Assembly: GCF_026652115.1 (NCBI RefSeq)
Contig: NZ_JAPPSQ010000004.1
Location: 1-64,000 of the forward strand
Reading direction: 5' to 3'
Source: Algoriphagus sp. PAP.12
GTDB taxonomy: Bacteria > Bacteroidota > Bacteroidia > Cytophagales > Cyclobacteriaceae
DNA length: 64,000 bases
Of the stretch, positions 15,616-25,695 are shown in pieces; position 1 is the first letter of the stretch; each line of letters opens with the position of its first letter. Below the pieces are notes generated by a model. That model was not told where the DNA came from, searched no databases, and saw only the letters and a list, made by a program, of their open reading frames with translations. A program made the translations under genes and the position numbers.

Positions 15616-16806
15616 TCACTTCTCCACCACCCTCATTCTATAAAACAAATTGTAATCCCTTTCTACTTCTCCGTCTGCCGCCTTGACCAGAACTGTCCCG
15701 TCAGGAAGTCCCAAATTGATTCTACCCTCTTCAGGTCCTCCATTGACAATACCTACTTGTTTTCCCTCTTTTATCAGGATATACCGTTCTTTCCTGTAGG
15801 TTTCCAAAGCTTGCCTGTATTCTGGATCTCTGTAGTACTCCTCTCCTGCCTTGGCTTTGATTCCGCTCAAAACATCCTCTGGCATCGATGTATTGAAAGA
15901 CACCACCTGATATTCTCCTAAATTTCGAACATCATCAAAGCCCGGATAAGTCAAACCGTCCTGATTTGCATTGGCTATTGCTCCCTCACGATCTGGATGT
16001 ACAAGCTCTATGCTTTCTTTCAACTCTAATCCACCTGAGTTTACGCTAAATACACTCAGTTGACTCCCTTTGGAGGGAAGCACAAATGCTGTTTGGGATT
16101 TAGAATCATAGGTTATACTCGGTAAACTATTCCCAATCCAATTTTTCTCAAGTCTCGGCTTCCAGTCTTCTGCAAATAGATTGATTCTTTGCAGCGAGTC
16201 ATTACTCAAGTTCAAAAGAAATCCTGAAGTAGCCTTATCGTAAAACTCTGCTCCAATCTTTTCTCCATTGATTTCTCCTGCTTCATATCCATTAATTTCT
16301 TCTCCTATCAAATAGGGGGAACCATTCATGGTCAAGAAATCAAATGTTTGTCTGTAATAATTGATGACCAAAGCATTCAATCCCACAGCTGCTCCTGGAT
16401 GTACTTTTACTTTTTGAAAGTCTAAATCATATTCATGGAAATCCATTGTAGGAGATAACTCTTTAAACACATATCCTTCAGAACCTGCAAATTGACCTTC
16501 CATGAAGGTTCCTGCTTGATTGGGACCTTCACCTCCCAAATCCCGAGTATCCAAAATCTTCCCTTTGGAATCGATTAAGTAAATGATTCCTTCCCGCTGT
16601 TGTTTCAATAAATAAGTATCGTTCTCAGAATTGTAATCCAATGCAACTAACACCTCCAAAGCATCCACTTTGATTGAGTCAACTACCTCAAAATGGAATT
16701 CCTGAAGAAGCTTTCCTTCAGAGCCGGATTCATTTTCGGAAGAACTAGAACAGGAAAAAATAAGTAATGCTAAAACTCCTATGATAGTGGCAAATCTAAA
16801 CCTCAT
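15616..16806 (-). CDS. Beta-propeller lipoprotein (DUF4221/6-bladed NHL-like)
   Basis: The 396-residue protein has a lipoprotein signal with Cys at about residue 19 (LIFSC), an acidic Ser-rich linker, and then repeated blade-like segments, e.g. YLLKQQREGIIYLIDSKGKIL followed by the LGGEGPNQAG motif that recurs in DUF4221 and 6-bladed propeller lipoproteins of Bacteroidota. Such proteins sit on the outer membrane; no substrate is known. The ATG at 16806 is preferred over a TTG two codons upstream. It is convergent with the barrel gene and divergent from the NamZ gene, so it forms its own unit. Family naming is approximate; secretion and lipidation are well supported. Confidence 0.72.
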   Translation of the reverse strand: MRFRFATIIGVLALLIFSCSSSSENESGSEGKLLQEFHFEVVDSIKVDALEVLVALDYNSENDTYLLKQQREGIIYLIDSKGKILDTRDLGGEGPNQAGTFMEGQFAGSEGYVFKELSPTMDFHEYDLDFQKVKVHPGAAVGLNALVINYYRQTFDFLTMNGSPYLIGEEINGYEAGEINGEKIGAEFYDKATSGFLLNLSNDSLQRINLFAEDWKPRLEKNWIGNSLPSITYDSKSQTAFVLPSKGSQLSVFSVNSGGLELKESIELVHPDREGAIANANQDGLTYPGFDDVRNLGEYQVVSFNTSMPEDVLSGIKAKAGEEYYRDPEYRQALETYRKERYILIKEGKQVGIVNGGPEEGRINLGLPDGTVLVKAADGEVERDYNLFYRMRVVEK

Positions 16807-16960
16807 AAACAAAATTTAAAATGGACTTTAGGAATAAGTCGAATTATCTAAAGAATATAGGACAGACCATCAGAATTAATTTTCGAAAGCATAAAATAAA
16901 TAGTTTCAAATAACTAAGCCATTGTCACTATTTTAAGTGTCAAATTTAAACTAGGAACTC

Positions 16961-18202
16961 TTGAATTCTTTAAAAAAACCAAGTCGTAGAAACCTTGTAC
17001 TTCTACCAATCTCTAAGATTTTGGCTTTTGCCTTTGCTCTTTTCTTTTTCTCTTTAATTGTAAAAGCTCAAAACCAACCCATCAAAACAGGAGCAGAACA
17101 GACGGACCTTTACCTTCCTCTCTTAAAAGGAAAACGAGTGGCAATTATGGCCAATCAAACCGCAATCATTGGGAAAACCCATCTGGTAGATAGCCTTCAA
17201 AGTTTAGGAGTCCAGGTTGTCAAGGTATTCGGACCTGAACATGGATTCAGAGGAAATGCCAGCGCTGGAGCAAAAGTCAGTGATGAAATAGATCAGGAAA
17301 CAGGAATTCCAATCATCTCATTGTATGGCAAAAAGAATAAGCCATCTGCAGAAGACATGGCAGACGTAGACATCATGATTTATGATTTGCAGGATGTGGG
17401 GGTAAGATTCTATACCAATATCAATGCACTTTCAAGATTGATGGAGGCTTGCGCGGCCAATGGCAAAGAGCTGATGATTCTCGACCGCCCCAACCCAAAT
17501 GCGTATTTGATTGACGGCCCGATTCTAGATATGAAGTATAAATCTGGAATCGGAATGTTTCCTATCCCCATGTCCCATGGCTTGACTGTCGGAGAATTTG
17601 CTCAAATGGCCAATGGCGAAGGTTGGTTAACAGATGGAGTAAAATGTAAACTTCGAATCATTCCAGTTGCCAACTACAACCATGATATAGAGTATACTTT
17701 GCCAGTTCCTCCATCACCAAACCTCAATACCCAACAGGCAGTTCTCTTATATCCATCTCTCTGCATGTTTGAAGGTGTCTATTTGAATCACGGCCGAGGA
17801 ACCTATTTTCCATTTACTGTATTGGGAAGTCCGGAATTGAAAGGGATTTATGATTTCTCCTACACTCCTACGGGAATCAAAGGAATGGCCGAAACCCCAC
17901 TTTTTATGGATCAGGTTTGCTATGGATTGGATTTGAGAGATTATGACACAGATGAATTGAGAAAAAGCGGTCAAATCAATTTCAAATGGATTATTGAGCT
18001 TTACAAAGCCCATCCGCACAAGGAAAAGTTTTTTGATTCCAGTTTGAGTAATCAAATGGGCACTATTGAAAAACTGATTGGAACTGGAGAATTCAGACAA
18101 CAGATTATCTCAGGGGTTTCGGAAGAAGAAATCCGGGCCAGCTGGGAACCAGGCTTGAGTAAATACAAAGAGATGAGGAAAAAGTATTTGCTCTATCCTT
18201 GA
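16961..18202 (+). CDS. namZ: DUF1343 exo-beta-N-acetylmuramidase (NamZ family)
   Basis: The 413-residue protein has a basic N-terminus, a hydrophobic signal (about residues 18-36, ending VKAQ) and the full DUF1343 domain (glycoside hydrolase family 171): ANQTAIIGKTHLVDSL, FGPEHGFRG, IYDLQDVGVRFYT, ILDRPNPNA, MSHGLTVGEFA, NHGRGTYFPF. NamZ enzymes release N-acetylmuramic acid from peptidoglycan fragments, a step in cell-wall recycling or scavenging. The frame is closed by a TAG three codons upstream and no in-frame ATG precedes the signal, so translation must begin at the TTG at 16961 or another non-ATG codon. The 3' end overlaps the convergent RND gene by 10 bases, and the terminator lies inside that gene. 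Confidence 0.88.
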   Translation: MNSLKKPSRRNLVLLPISKILAFAFALFFFSLIVKAQNQPIKTGAEQTDLYLPLLKGKRVAIMANQTAIIGKTHLVDSLQSLGVQVVKVFGPEHGFRGNASAGAKVSDEIDQETGIPIISLYGKKNKPSAEDMADVDIMIYDLQDVGVRFYTNINALSRLMEACAANGKELMILDRPNPNAYLIDGPILDMKYKSGIGMFPIPMSHGLTVGEFAQMANGEGWLTDGVKCKLRIIPVANYNHDIEYTLPVPPSPNLNTQQAVLLYPSLCMFEGVYLNHGRGTYFPFTVLGSPELKGIYDFSYTPTGIKGMAETPLFMDQVCYGLDLRDYDTDELRKSGQINFKWIIELYKAHPHKEKFFDSSLSNQMGTIEKLIGTGEFRQQIISGVSEEEIRASWEPGLSKYKEMRKKYLLYP

Positions 18203-21200
18203 TCCTCACCTTTTTGACTCTTCTTCTTTCTCCAGAAGAAGAGTCTTCTTTTTTTCTTCACTTTTGGTTTCACTGGAACTTCAGCAGTTTCAAGCTGTAA
18301 AACTGGCTCTTTTTTCCAAAGGAAAACTGGCAAAGCCCAAAACACACCCACCAAGCTGAATACCAATCCGCCTATGGTTCCGATGGCCAGCGAGAACCAG
18401 AAAATCTCATTCTGTCCTTCCATGATAAAAGGAATCAAGCCAAAACAGGTGGAAAGAATCGTCAGCATAATTGGAATGGCTTTTCCGGCCACAGACTTCA
18501 ACACATTCCGATTGTAAACGCCTGTGAATCGGTTATTCAAATCATTGATGATAAAAATCCCGGCATTCACCGCCAATCCTCCGAGCATCACAAAGGAAGC
18601 ATAACCACCTTGATCAAAGTAGAAATCAAATAGAGAGAAGATTAAAAACAGTCCAATAAAACTGATCGGAATAATCGCGATGATATAGACAGGTTGTTTG
18701 AGGTTCTCGAAAAGAATAGCACAAATCATAAATATTCCCACTATCAACAGACCGATTAGGGAATATTGTCTTTTTGCCTTTTCAAAACTGAAAAAATAAG
18801 ATTGGGCTTCGGCGGTATAACCGATTGGCATTTCCCTTTTCATTTCTTCCAAGACCTCATCCAAGTATTCTTTCCCAAACTTTCCTGACCCCATATATTC
18901 AAATGCCACAGACCGAATGTATTGCCGATCTTCTTTTCTCAAGGCACTAGTAGTCGTTTCCTTTGTTAAGGTCCCAAAATCTGAAATCTTGTAAATTCTA
19001 TCTGTTCCAGAGATCAAGCCATTTTTCTCTAAATCAAACCTGCTAAAATCATTGGAATTCGTCTCTCTGATTACCATACCATAGTTTTGATCTTCCAAAA
19101 CCAAGGAACCAGAAGGACCTTGAGGCTTGCTCAAGTCAAGCATCGTATTGATGATCTCATACTGGTTGGTTTTACCCAAAGCAATCTGGTTTTGATCCAA
19201 TCGAAGCACAAACTCCTCCGTCTTAGGATCTCCCCACCCCAAACGCTCATTGGTATTCACTTCTTGAATACGCTTATGCTTCAGTAGTTTTTCTGCCAAG
19301 ACATTGGCTTGTCTTTCCAACTCATCAAAATTATAGCCCTTCATCGTCACTCGATAGGAAGGAATTCCCTCTCCACCCGATCCTGTATAAAAGCCCTGCC
19401 CAACTCCATAAATGTTCCATTGGGCTCCGCTCCAATCCGTAGACTTGACGGACAATTTTCCTTTCAGTTGATAGGGTAAGGCAGACTTTTCATATTCCTC
19501 TTTGAAAGTGATTGAAATCATCCCTTGCTGACCGGATTGAACAATGGTTTCAAATTGCTCAATCCCATCCACTTCCTTCAAATAGGATTCAAACTCACGC
19601 ATGATAAAGTCCATCTGGTCCAAAGTATTCCCAAATGGAAGTCGACAATAGACATATAATCGAGTCTTGGAAGCCTCCCGATAGGTGCTTTTCTCATAGA
19701 CTCCCCTCACGAACATTCGGAAGGATCCACCTAGGGCTTTATCTACATAAGGTCTAATTTCCTCTTGATAAAAAGTATTTCCGACGGTCTTGTTATACCA
19801 CTCATGATCTTCCCAATTGGCAGGCAAATAGAATATGGGCAGTCCAAAAAGTAAAATCAAGAAAGTAATAAAAACTTTCCTATACCTAGCAGTCCACGCA
19901 ATCCCTTTTTCATAACGATGTAGATTTTTTACTCGCTTCTTAAGTTGTGGAATCGTTAGTTTTCTGCCTTTTTGAACAGATTCTTTGAATAGAACCTGAT
20001 AAAAAGCCGGGGTAAATATTAAAGCAATTATCAAACTGATTCCCAACATGACAGAAACCACAATGGAAAACTCGGTCAAATTCTTCCTATCCTCTTCTGG
20101 AAGGAAAAAGACAATCATCAAAGCTGCAATTGTAGTCAGAGATGCCGCTAATAATGCCAAGAAAACCTTCCTGTTTTTATGCTTATGCAAGTGATCAATC
20201 ATAATGATCGCATTATCCACAATCAATCCAAAACTAATCGTCAGCCCAGCCAGAGAATACAGGTGGATGTCAACTTTCAAAAAGTAGAGAACAATAGCGC
20301 ATAAGCTTAGATTGATGACAATTCCTAGGAATAGAATACTCAGGTATTTCAAGTTCCTATTGATCAGAAAAATAAATACAATCAGAATCAGAATGGAAAG
20401 ACCAGAGCGCTTATAAATTTTGTCCAATTCCTTCTCCAGGAACTCGGTATCATCATTTTCCAATGTGATTTCAAACCCTGCCGGAAGCAGAGCTTTTGCA
20501 TTTTCTACTGCTTGCCGAATATCCTTAGCAAGCAATACCTTGTTCACCCCTTCGCGATTAAAGACAGAAATAGTGACTGAGTTATTTCCATTAATTCGGA
20601 AATAGGAATTCGCTTCTGCCTCCTCCAAGGTCAATTTGGCAACATCCTTAAGCAAAACATCATGCCCGTTGATCTCGGAAACTCTCAGGTTTTCCACCTG
20701 ACTCATGTCTTCCAAGGAGCGGTCAACCTGAACGAAGAGAGTCTCACCCTTATTGTTCATCACAGAGCCGGGAAAGCTTCTTCCGAAAGCTTGGGAAATT
20801 CGGTTTGACAACTGACCCTTTGTCAAACCATAAGCTTGGAGTTTCTGAATATCAAAAGTGATGAAAAGCTGTAAATCAGTTGCTCCATTGACACTCACTT
20901 CCTCGACTTCTTCATAGCGGGTAATGGATGGTTTGATAAAATCCTCTGCTATTTTTTTGATTTCAAAAGCCGCAAAAGGGCCATTCATGGAGTAGGTCAG
21001 AATCGGGGTTTTTCGATCGTCTCTTTGCTGTGCAGATTGATAGACTAAAGGAAAACTGACTTTGGAATCCAACTGAGGATGCACTTGCCTGATCAAAGAA
21101 GAAACCTCAAATTTCTTCATCTCCATATCCGCCTTCTTATCAAACCGAAGGGTAATACTTCCTCCATTGTAATTGGAAGAAGATTCAATTTTCTTTAATT

Positions 21201-21402
21201 CTGAAAGCTGAGAAAAAGCACCTTCCAGTGGGGAGGTAGCCAGTTTTTCAACTATTTCAGGAGAAGATTGATTGACGGAATAAGAAATCGTCAATACGGG
21301 TTCCCTATCCCTAGGATTCAAATCCACCGAAAGCAAAGGAATGACTGCGATCCCCATGATCGCCATCACCACAAATGCAACTAAAACTCGGAATGGGGTC
21401 AT
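18193..21402 (-). CDS. RND efflux transporter, inner-membrane pump subunit B
   Basis: The 1069-residue protein is an AcrB-type proton-driven transporter: TM1 at about 7-25, a large periplasmic loop, TM2-6 at about 335-480 with GLIVDNAIIMIDHLHKHK (TM4 proton-relay region), a second loop, and TM8-12 at about 865-1035 with NAGIFIINDLNNRF. It ends in a very basic tail (KKKRRLFFWRKKK). It is the last gene of adaptor-pump-pump, one base after the sister pump. The N-terminus begins directly at TM1. Two non-identical pumps in series suggest a heterotrimer of the MdtBC kind. Its 3' end carries the terminator of the opposing namZ gene on the other strand. Confidence 0.92.
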   Translation of the reverse strand: MTPFRVLVAFVVMAIMGIAVIPLLSVDLNPRDREPVLTISYSVNQSSPEIVEKLATSPLEGAFSQLSELKKIESSSNYNGGSITLRFDKKADMEMKKFEVSSLIRQVHPQLDSKVSFPLVYQSAQQRDDRKTPILTYSMNGPFAAFEIKKIAEDFIKPSITRYEEVEEVSVNGATDLQLFITFDIQKLQAYGLTKGQLSNRISQAFGRSFPGSVMNNKGETLFVQVDRSLEDMSQVENLRVSEINGHDVLLKDVAKLTLEEAEANSYFRINGNNSVTISVFNREGVNKVLLAKDIRQAVENAKALLPAGFEITLENDDTEFLEKELDKIYKRSGLSILILIVFIFLINRNLKYLSILFLGIVINLSLCAIVLYFLKVDIHLYSLAGLTISFGLIVDNAIIMIDHLHKHKNRKVFLALLAASLTTIAALMIVFFLPEEDRKNLTEFSIVVSVMLGISLIIALIFTPAFYQVLFKESVQKGRKLTIPQLKKRVKNLHRYEKGIAWTARYRKVFITFLILLFGLPIFYLPANWEDHEWYNKTVGNTFYQEEIRPYVDKALGGSFRMFVRGVYEKSTYREASKTRLYVYCRLPFGNTLDQMDFIMREFESYLKEVDGIEQFETIVQSGQQGMISITFKEEYEKSALPYQLKGKLSVKSTDWSGAQWNIYGVGQGFYTGSGGEGIPSYRVTMKGYNFDELERQANVLAEKLLKHKRIQEVNTNERLGWGDPKTEEFVLRLDQNQIALGKTNQYEIINTMLDLSKPQGPSGSLVLEDQNYGMVIRETNSNDFSRFDLEKNGLISGTDRIYKISDFGTLTKETTTSALRKEDRQYIRSVAFEYMGSGKFGKEYLDEVLEEMKREMPIGYTAEAQSYFFSFEKAKRQYSLIGLLIVGIFMICAILFENLKQPVYIIAIIPISFIGLFLIFSLFDFYFDQGGYASFVMLGGLAVNAGIFIINDLNNRFTGVYNRNVLKSVAGKAIPIMLTILSTCFGLIPFIMEGQNEIFWFSLAIGTIGGLVFSLVGVFWALPVFLWKKEPVLQLETAEVPVKPKVKKKRRLFFWRKKKSQKGEDQG
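18216..18252 (+). terminator. namZ terminator embedded in the RND coding sequence
   Basis: GACTCTTCTTC (18216-18226) pairs perfectly with GAAGAAGAGTC (18235-18245), followed by TTC and a T-run on the plus strand. It lies 14 bases past the namZ stop but within the final codons of the convergent RND gene, where it encodes part of the basic tail. Confidence 0.75.
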
Positions 21403-21403
21403 A

Positions 21404-24400
21404 TCAAGCCTCCTTCAGTTTCTTTTTGGATACAAAAAACCAATAAGCCAAAGGCACAAAATACAAAGCTGTCAACGTGCCAATCGTCAAGCCACCTATC
21501 ACTGAATAAACCAATGGTCTTTGCAAGTCTGCTCCCAAACCTGCACTGAAAATAATTGGGATCAATGCAAGAATAGTAGTAATTGAAGTCATCAAAATTG
21601 GTTTCAGACGAATCTGACCTGCTCGATGCAGAGCCAATTCCAAAGCTTCCTCAGCTGAAGTGCCCGGATCTGCTACCAAATCTTTTCTTAATCTATTGAT
21701 GGTATCGATTTTCAAAATCGCATCATTGACCATAATACCCAACATCACAACCAAACCAATGGCAGACATCACATTCAATGAGGAACCTGCCAATAGAATT
21801 ACCAAAAATGCTCCTCCTATTCCCAGTGGAAGAGTCAAAACAACAATCAGGGGCTGAATAAAGCTTTCAAATTGTGCAGCCAAGATGAAATAAAGAAGCA
21901 GGACTGAAATCAAAAGAATCCCAATCAGCTGCTTGATATTTTCCTGATCCTTGAAATATTGCCCCACCATGGAGACTCCCAAATTCTTGTCTGTCCCCCA
22001 TTTAATGAAATCTGATTTATAAGCGTCAGGATTTTCCGAAGTCACAAAGACAGATTGATAAATCCCGGTTTTGTCTGCCGTGACATTTTTGTAATGATCA
22101 TCGTAATGAAAATCCACAAACTCTGACAAAGTATAGTAAGCCGAATCTGAGGCCGCGATTTGAGTATTTCTCAATAAGTCTTCAAATCTGGTTTGTGGCT
22201 CTTTCAATTTCACAGGAGTCACTTCTCCAAACCTTCTGATATCGGTAATCAAAAAGCTTCCAAATAGTTTTTGCAACTGGGATTGGATCTGATCTACAGT
22301 AATTCGATAGGTTGCTAGTTTTTCAGCTTTTAGTGTAAAAACTACGGAGGATTCTTTTTCAAGTCCCGGTCCTCTTTCCCAATCTGAAGTCGGAAATTGG
22401 CTCAACCAAGGTCCCATTTTATCTTCCGGAACAGGCTCTTTTGCTGCCAAGTCTTTCCATCTCACCTCATAGTAAGGCAAAGAGGAATTGAATAATTGAT
22501 CAAAGGCATTGGGAGCATCCCCAATAATAAACTCGGCACCAGGGTAATTTTTCTCTATAAAGTCCTCAAGCTTTAATACTTGCTCATTCTTTTGATCCTG
22601 CGATGAAAACAAGAAATACAGCAAGGCTTGCTGAATAGAATTTTCTCCATCAAATAATAAGAACTGCTTTACTCCAATATCAGATTCTGCCTGCTCATAA
22701 CCTCCCTCCATATGTCTCATCAAAGCGACCACTCGATCTCTATTCTCCATAGCAGAAATAGGCTCATTCCAGTTCACTTCCAGAGTAGTATCCAACTTAT
22801 CAATTTCAGGAAGACCCTCAGATGGCAGAAGCAAAGAAATAACTAATCCAACCGGGATTAATAGCAAAAAGAAAAGCAGTGCGACTTTTCTATTGCCAAA
22901 GACTAAATCGTAGCCTTTTTCATAAAGCCCCAATACTGCAGAGAAGAACTTCCCTTCTTCGCTATCATCCACCTTTTTGCTTTTGCTAAAAAAGAGGAAA
23001 TACAACATCGGCAAGAGGACAAATGCCACAGCCAGGGAAACTGATAAAATAGCTGTGACTGCTATCGCCTGATCAAAGAATAAAGCTCCAGAGATTCCAC
23101 TTAAGAAAACAAGTGGAACAAAAACCGAAAGCGTGGTCAAAACCGATGAAATCAACGCGCTCATCACTTCATCAACTCCTTGAACGCAGGCTTCAAAAAG
23201 ATCTAATCCCAATTCCCTTTTTCGGGTGATATTATCCAAAACGATAATCGCATTATCAATCAACATCCCTATCCCGAGAGCAAGACCGGAAAGTGAAATA
23301 ATATTGATTGAGATACCGAAAAAGTAGAAAACCAGAAAACTGATCAATAGTGAAGAAGGTAAACTAACTCCAATAATCAGAGGAAGTCTGTAATCTTTCA
23401 TAAAAAGGAATAGCACCCCAAATGCGAAAATCCCTCCAAACAAAAGAGATGTTTGCAGATTGGAAATTGCGGCATTTAGAAGATTTGACTGATCTTGAGT
23501 AAGCTCAAAATCCACCTGAGGATAATCTGTTTTGAAAAGCTCCAAAGCATCTTTCAACTCCGGGATCAACTCATTCATTTTCGCAGAAGCCTGCTTGTGA
23601 ACAGTAATTACCAATGCCTCTTTGGAACCAAACAAATGATACCCAAGCATTTCCTGTGTTTGGTAGCTGACTTGTGCCAACTTCCCTAATGGAACAATGG
23701 CTCCTGAAGGCGCTGAAACGGGAAGACTTTCTATATCGTTTGGCGTATCCACTCGAGTAGCTAATCTCAAATAATACCGAAATTGCCCATCTTTTACAGA
23801 AACTCCCGGTAGATCTGTATTTCCAGATTGAATCGCGGAAATCAAGTTTTCCTGAGTCATCCCCAAAGCTCGGATTTCCTCCTCCTTTGGCTCAACGATG
23901 ATGATTCGATCTTTTTTCCCATTGATATCCACCAATGAAACCCCCGGAAGTTGCTCGATTCTTTTCTTCAGAACATTTTCAGACAAAAGGCTTACTTCTA
24001 TTTCATCAACCCCTTCTTTGGGGACCACTTGGACCCTTGCCACTGGGATATCCGAGGTATTGATTCGAATTACTTCTGGCCTCGCAATCCCTTCCGGCAG
24101 GTTATTGGCTATTCGGTCAATTTTCTCATTGACATCAATATAGGCCAGCTCCATTTGGGTGGAATAGTTGAAGGAGAGGCGGATAGTCCCAACTTCAGAG
24201 CCAGCTTTCGACTCCATATCCTCCAATCCATTCAAAGTGATCAGACCTTCCCTGATATTTCGCAAAACATTCTGTTCAATCGCTTCAGGAGAGGCATTGG
24301 GATAGGATACTTTCACTACGATCTGTGGAACGTCGATGGGTGGCAGCAAGGAAATAGGCAATGACCGAAAGACAATGAAAGAAAACACCATCAAGGCCAA

Positions 24401-24448
24401 AAAAGTCATAAATACTGCAATGGGCCGGGCTAGTAAAAATCGAACCAT
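21404..24448 (-). CDS. RND efflux transporter, inner-membrane pump subunit A
   Basis: The 1014-residue protein has the complete RND layout: TM1 at about 10-30, porter loops starting PQIVVKVSYPNASPEAIE, a first TM bundle with GLALGIGMLIDNAIIVLDNITRKRE, a second porter loop, and a final bundle with AIGLVVMLGIMVNDAILKIDTINRLR. The TM4 motif reads DN rather than DD, common in Bacteroidota pumps. Likely substrates are drugs, bile-salt-like amphiphiles or metals; none can be assigned. It follows the adaptor gene by 3 bases and precedes the second pump by 1 base, so all three are one operon. No TolC-type outer-membrane factor is encoded here. Confidence 0.93.
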   Translation of the reverse strand: MVRFLLARPIAVFMTFLALMVFSFIVFRSLPISLLPPIDVPQIVVKVSYPNASPEAIEQNVLRNIREGLITLNGLEDMESKAGSEVGTIRLSFNYSTQMELAYIDVNEKIDRIANNLPEGIARPEVIRINTSDIPVARVQVVPKEGVDEIEVSLLSENVLKKRIEQLPGVSLVDINGKKDRIIIVEPKEEEIRALGMTQENLISAIQSGNTDLPGVSVKDGQFRYYLRLATRVDTPNDIESLPVSAPSGAIVPLGKLAQVSYQTQEMLGYHLFGSKEALVITVHKQASAKMNELIPELKDALELFKTDYPQVDFELTQDQSNLLNAAISNLQTSLLFGGIFAFGVLFLFMKDYRLPLIIGVSLPSSLLISFLVFYFFGISINIISLSGLALGIGMLIDNAIIVLDNITRKRELGLDLFEACVQGVDEVMSALISSVLTTLSVFVPLVFLSGISGALFFDQAIAVTAILSVSLAVAFVLLPMLYFLFFSKSKKVDDSEEGKFFSAVLGLYEKGYDLVFGNRKVALLFFLLLIPVGLVISLLLPSEGLPEIDKLDTTLEVNWNEPISAMENRDRVVALMRHMEGGYEQAESDIGVKQFLLFDGENSIQQALLYFLFSSQDQKNEQVLKLEDFIEKNYPGAEFIIGDAPNAFDQLFNSSLPYYEVRWKDLAAKEPVPEDKMGPWLSQFPTSDWERGPGLEKESSVVFTLKAEKLATYRITVDQIQSQLQKLFGSFLITDIRRFGEVTPVKLKEPQTRFEDLLRNTQIAASDSAYYTLSEFVDFHYDDHYKNVTADKTGIYQSVFVTSENPDAYKSDFIKWGTDKNLGVSMVGQYFKDQENIKQLIGILLISVLLLYFILAAQFESFIQPLIVVLTLPLGIGGAFLVILLAGSSLNVMSAIGLVVMLGIMVNDAILKIDTINRLRKDLVADPGTSAEEALELALHRAGQIRLKPILMTSITTILALIPIIFSAGLGADLQRPLVYSVIGGLTIGTLTALYFVPLAYWFFVSKKKLKEA

Positions 24449-24451
24449 CCT

Positions 24452-25522
24452 TTATTCAGTTACGATTTGTACCGGTGCCTGATGTGCGAGTTGGAGATTG
24501 TTAGTCGTGATGACCGTACTTCCCGGTTCTATACCTTCCAGAATTTCTATTTCTTGTCCATTGTCTTTTCCTACTTCTACGTAGTTCCATTTGGACTCTT
24601 CATTTTCAATCGTAAAGACCACTGCCCTACCTGATCGATAAACGACAGCATCCTTTGGAACTACCAAAGAATTGGATTGAGGAGCTCTGATAATGGCTCT
24701 CGCATTCATACCTGGAAGTAAGTCCTTGGAAGAAGTAAGTCGGATAGAAACCTGAACCAATCCATTTTCATCCACTTTGGGATTGATTCCTAAAACGCGG
24801 CCTTCCAAGGCATTTTGAATATCGGATACCGGATAAACCTCCACCTTTTGATTTATGGAGATTAAGGAAATATCAGATTCCAGCACATTTACTTTCAACT
24901 CCAAACTGGATGTGCTTAGGATCTCACAAAGCTCAGCATTGCTAGAAATTAAACTCCCTTCCTTGAATTTTAGGTCAGCAATTTTTCCCGAAATCGGAGC
25001 TTTCACTTCACATCTCTCCAAGTTCAATTGAGCTTCTTTCAAGTCTATTTCGGCTAAATAAACCCCATTTTTGGCTTTTAGCTGCTCTTCCAAAAATTGG
25101 ATTCTCTCTGTATCTCCTGATTCAAAATCCCTTAAAAAGCCAAGCTTGTCATTTTCAAAAGCAGCTTCAGCGTTTTTCAAAGCGATTTTAGCTTTCTCTA
25201 AGGCTATTTCAGAATTAGTGGGATCTAACTTGGCGATGATTTCCCCTTTGTTTACAAACTGCCCTTCACGGATAGGCAAAGCAATTAAATATCCTGGTTG
25301 CTCAATGATGGCTTTTACTTGGCCTGCAGCTTCGAGCTTCCCGGTAGCGTTGATAAGGTAATCGAAACTCTTCGTTTCTGCTTTGGCCACTTTGACTTCT
25401 GTGGCGGCAACCTCATTTCTAAAGGATTCAGCAGGAATTTCCTCTTGTTTTTCAGCTTCTGGCTCACATGAAAAAAGACCCCATGAAAAAATGACGAGGC
25501 AAATAATACGGTAGTTGTTCAT
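24452..25522 (-). CDS. RND efflux periplasmic adaptor (membrane-fusion protein)
   Basis: The 356-residue protein has a lipoprotein signal (GLFSC, Cys19) anchoring it to the membrane, a barrel-sandwich lipoyl-like half near residue 65 (GQVKAIIEQPGYLI), an alpha-hairpin with a coiled-coil character (about 105-160), the second lipoyl half (CEVKAPISGKIADLKFKEG) and a beta-barrel domain. It links the two RND pumps encoded directly downstream to an outer-membrane channel encoded elsewhere. It is the first gene of the operon; about 170 bases separate it from the thioesterase gene, with no clear TTG-N19-TAnnTTTG promoter. Confidence 0.92.
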   Translation of the reverse strand: MNNYRIICLVIFSWGLFSCEPEAEKQEEIPAESFRNEVAATEVKVAKAETKSFDYLINATGKLEAAGQVKAIIEQPGYLIALPIREGQFVNKGEIIAKLDPTNSEIALEKAKIALKNAEAAFENDKLGFLRDFESGDTERIQFLEEQLKAKNGVYLAEIDLKEAQLNLERCEVKAPISGKIADLKFKEGSLISSNAELCEILSTSSLELKVNVLESDISLISINQKVEVYPVSDIQNALEGRVLGINPKVDENGLVQVSIRLTSSKDLLPGMNARAIIRAPQSNSLVVPKDAVVYRSGRAVVFTIENEESKWNYVEVGKDNGQEIEILEGIEPGSTVITTNNLQLAHQAPVQIVTE

Positions 25523-25695
25523 CGAAATAATCGTTAGTATCCTAATAAACTAAGAATAATCCCAAGGTCAAAGACAGAGAAATAGTTTGCTTGTTAAAAA
25601 AGGTAAAAAAGGTTTGACTGCCTTTTGAAAACTTCGAATAATACAATTACTAAAAGAACGGTATACTTAAAATTTTATTCTTTCAAGCATTCCGA

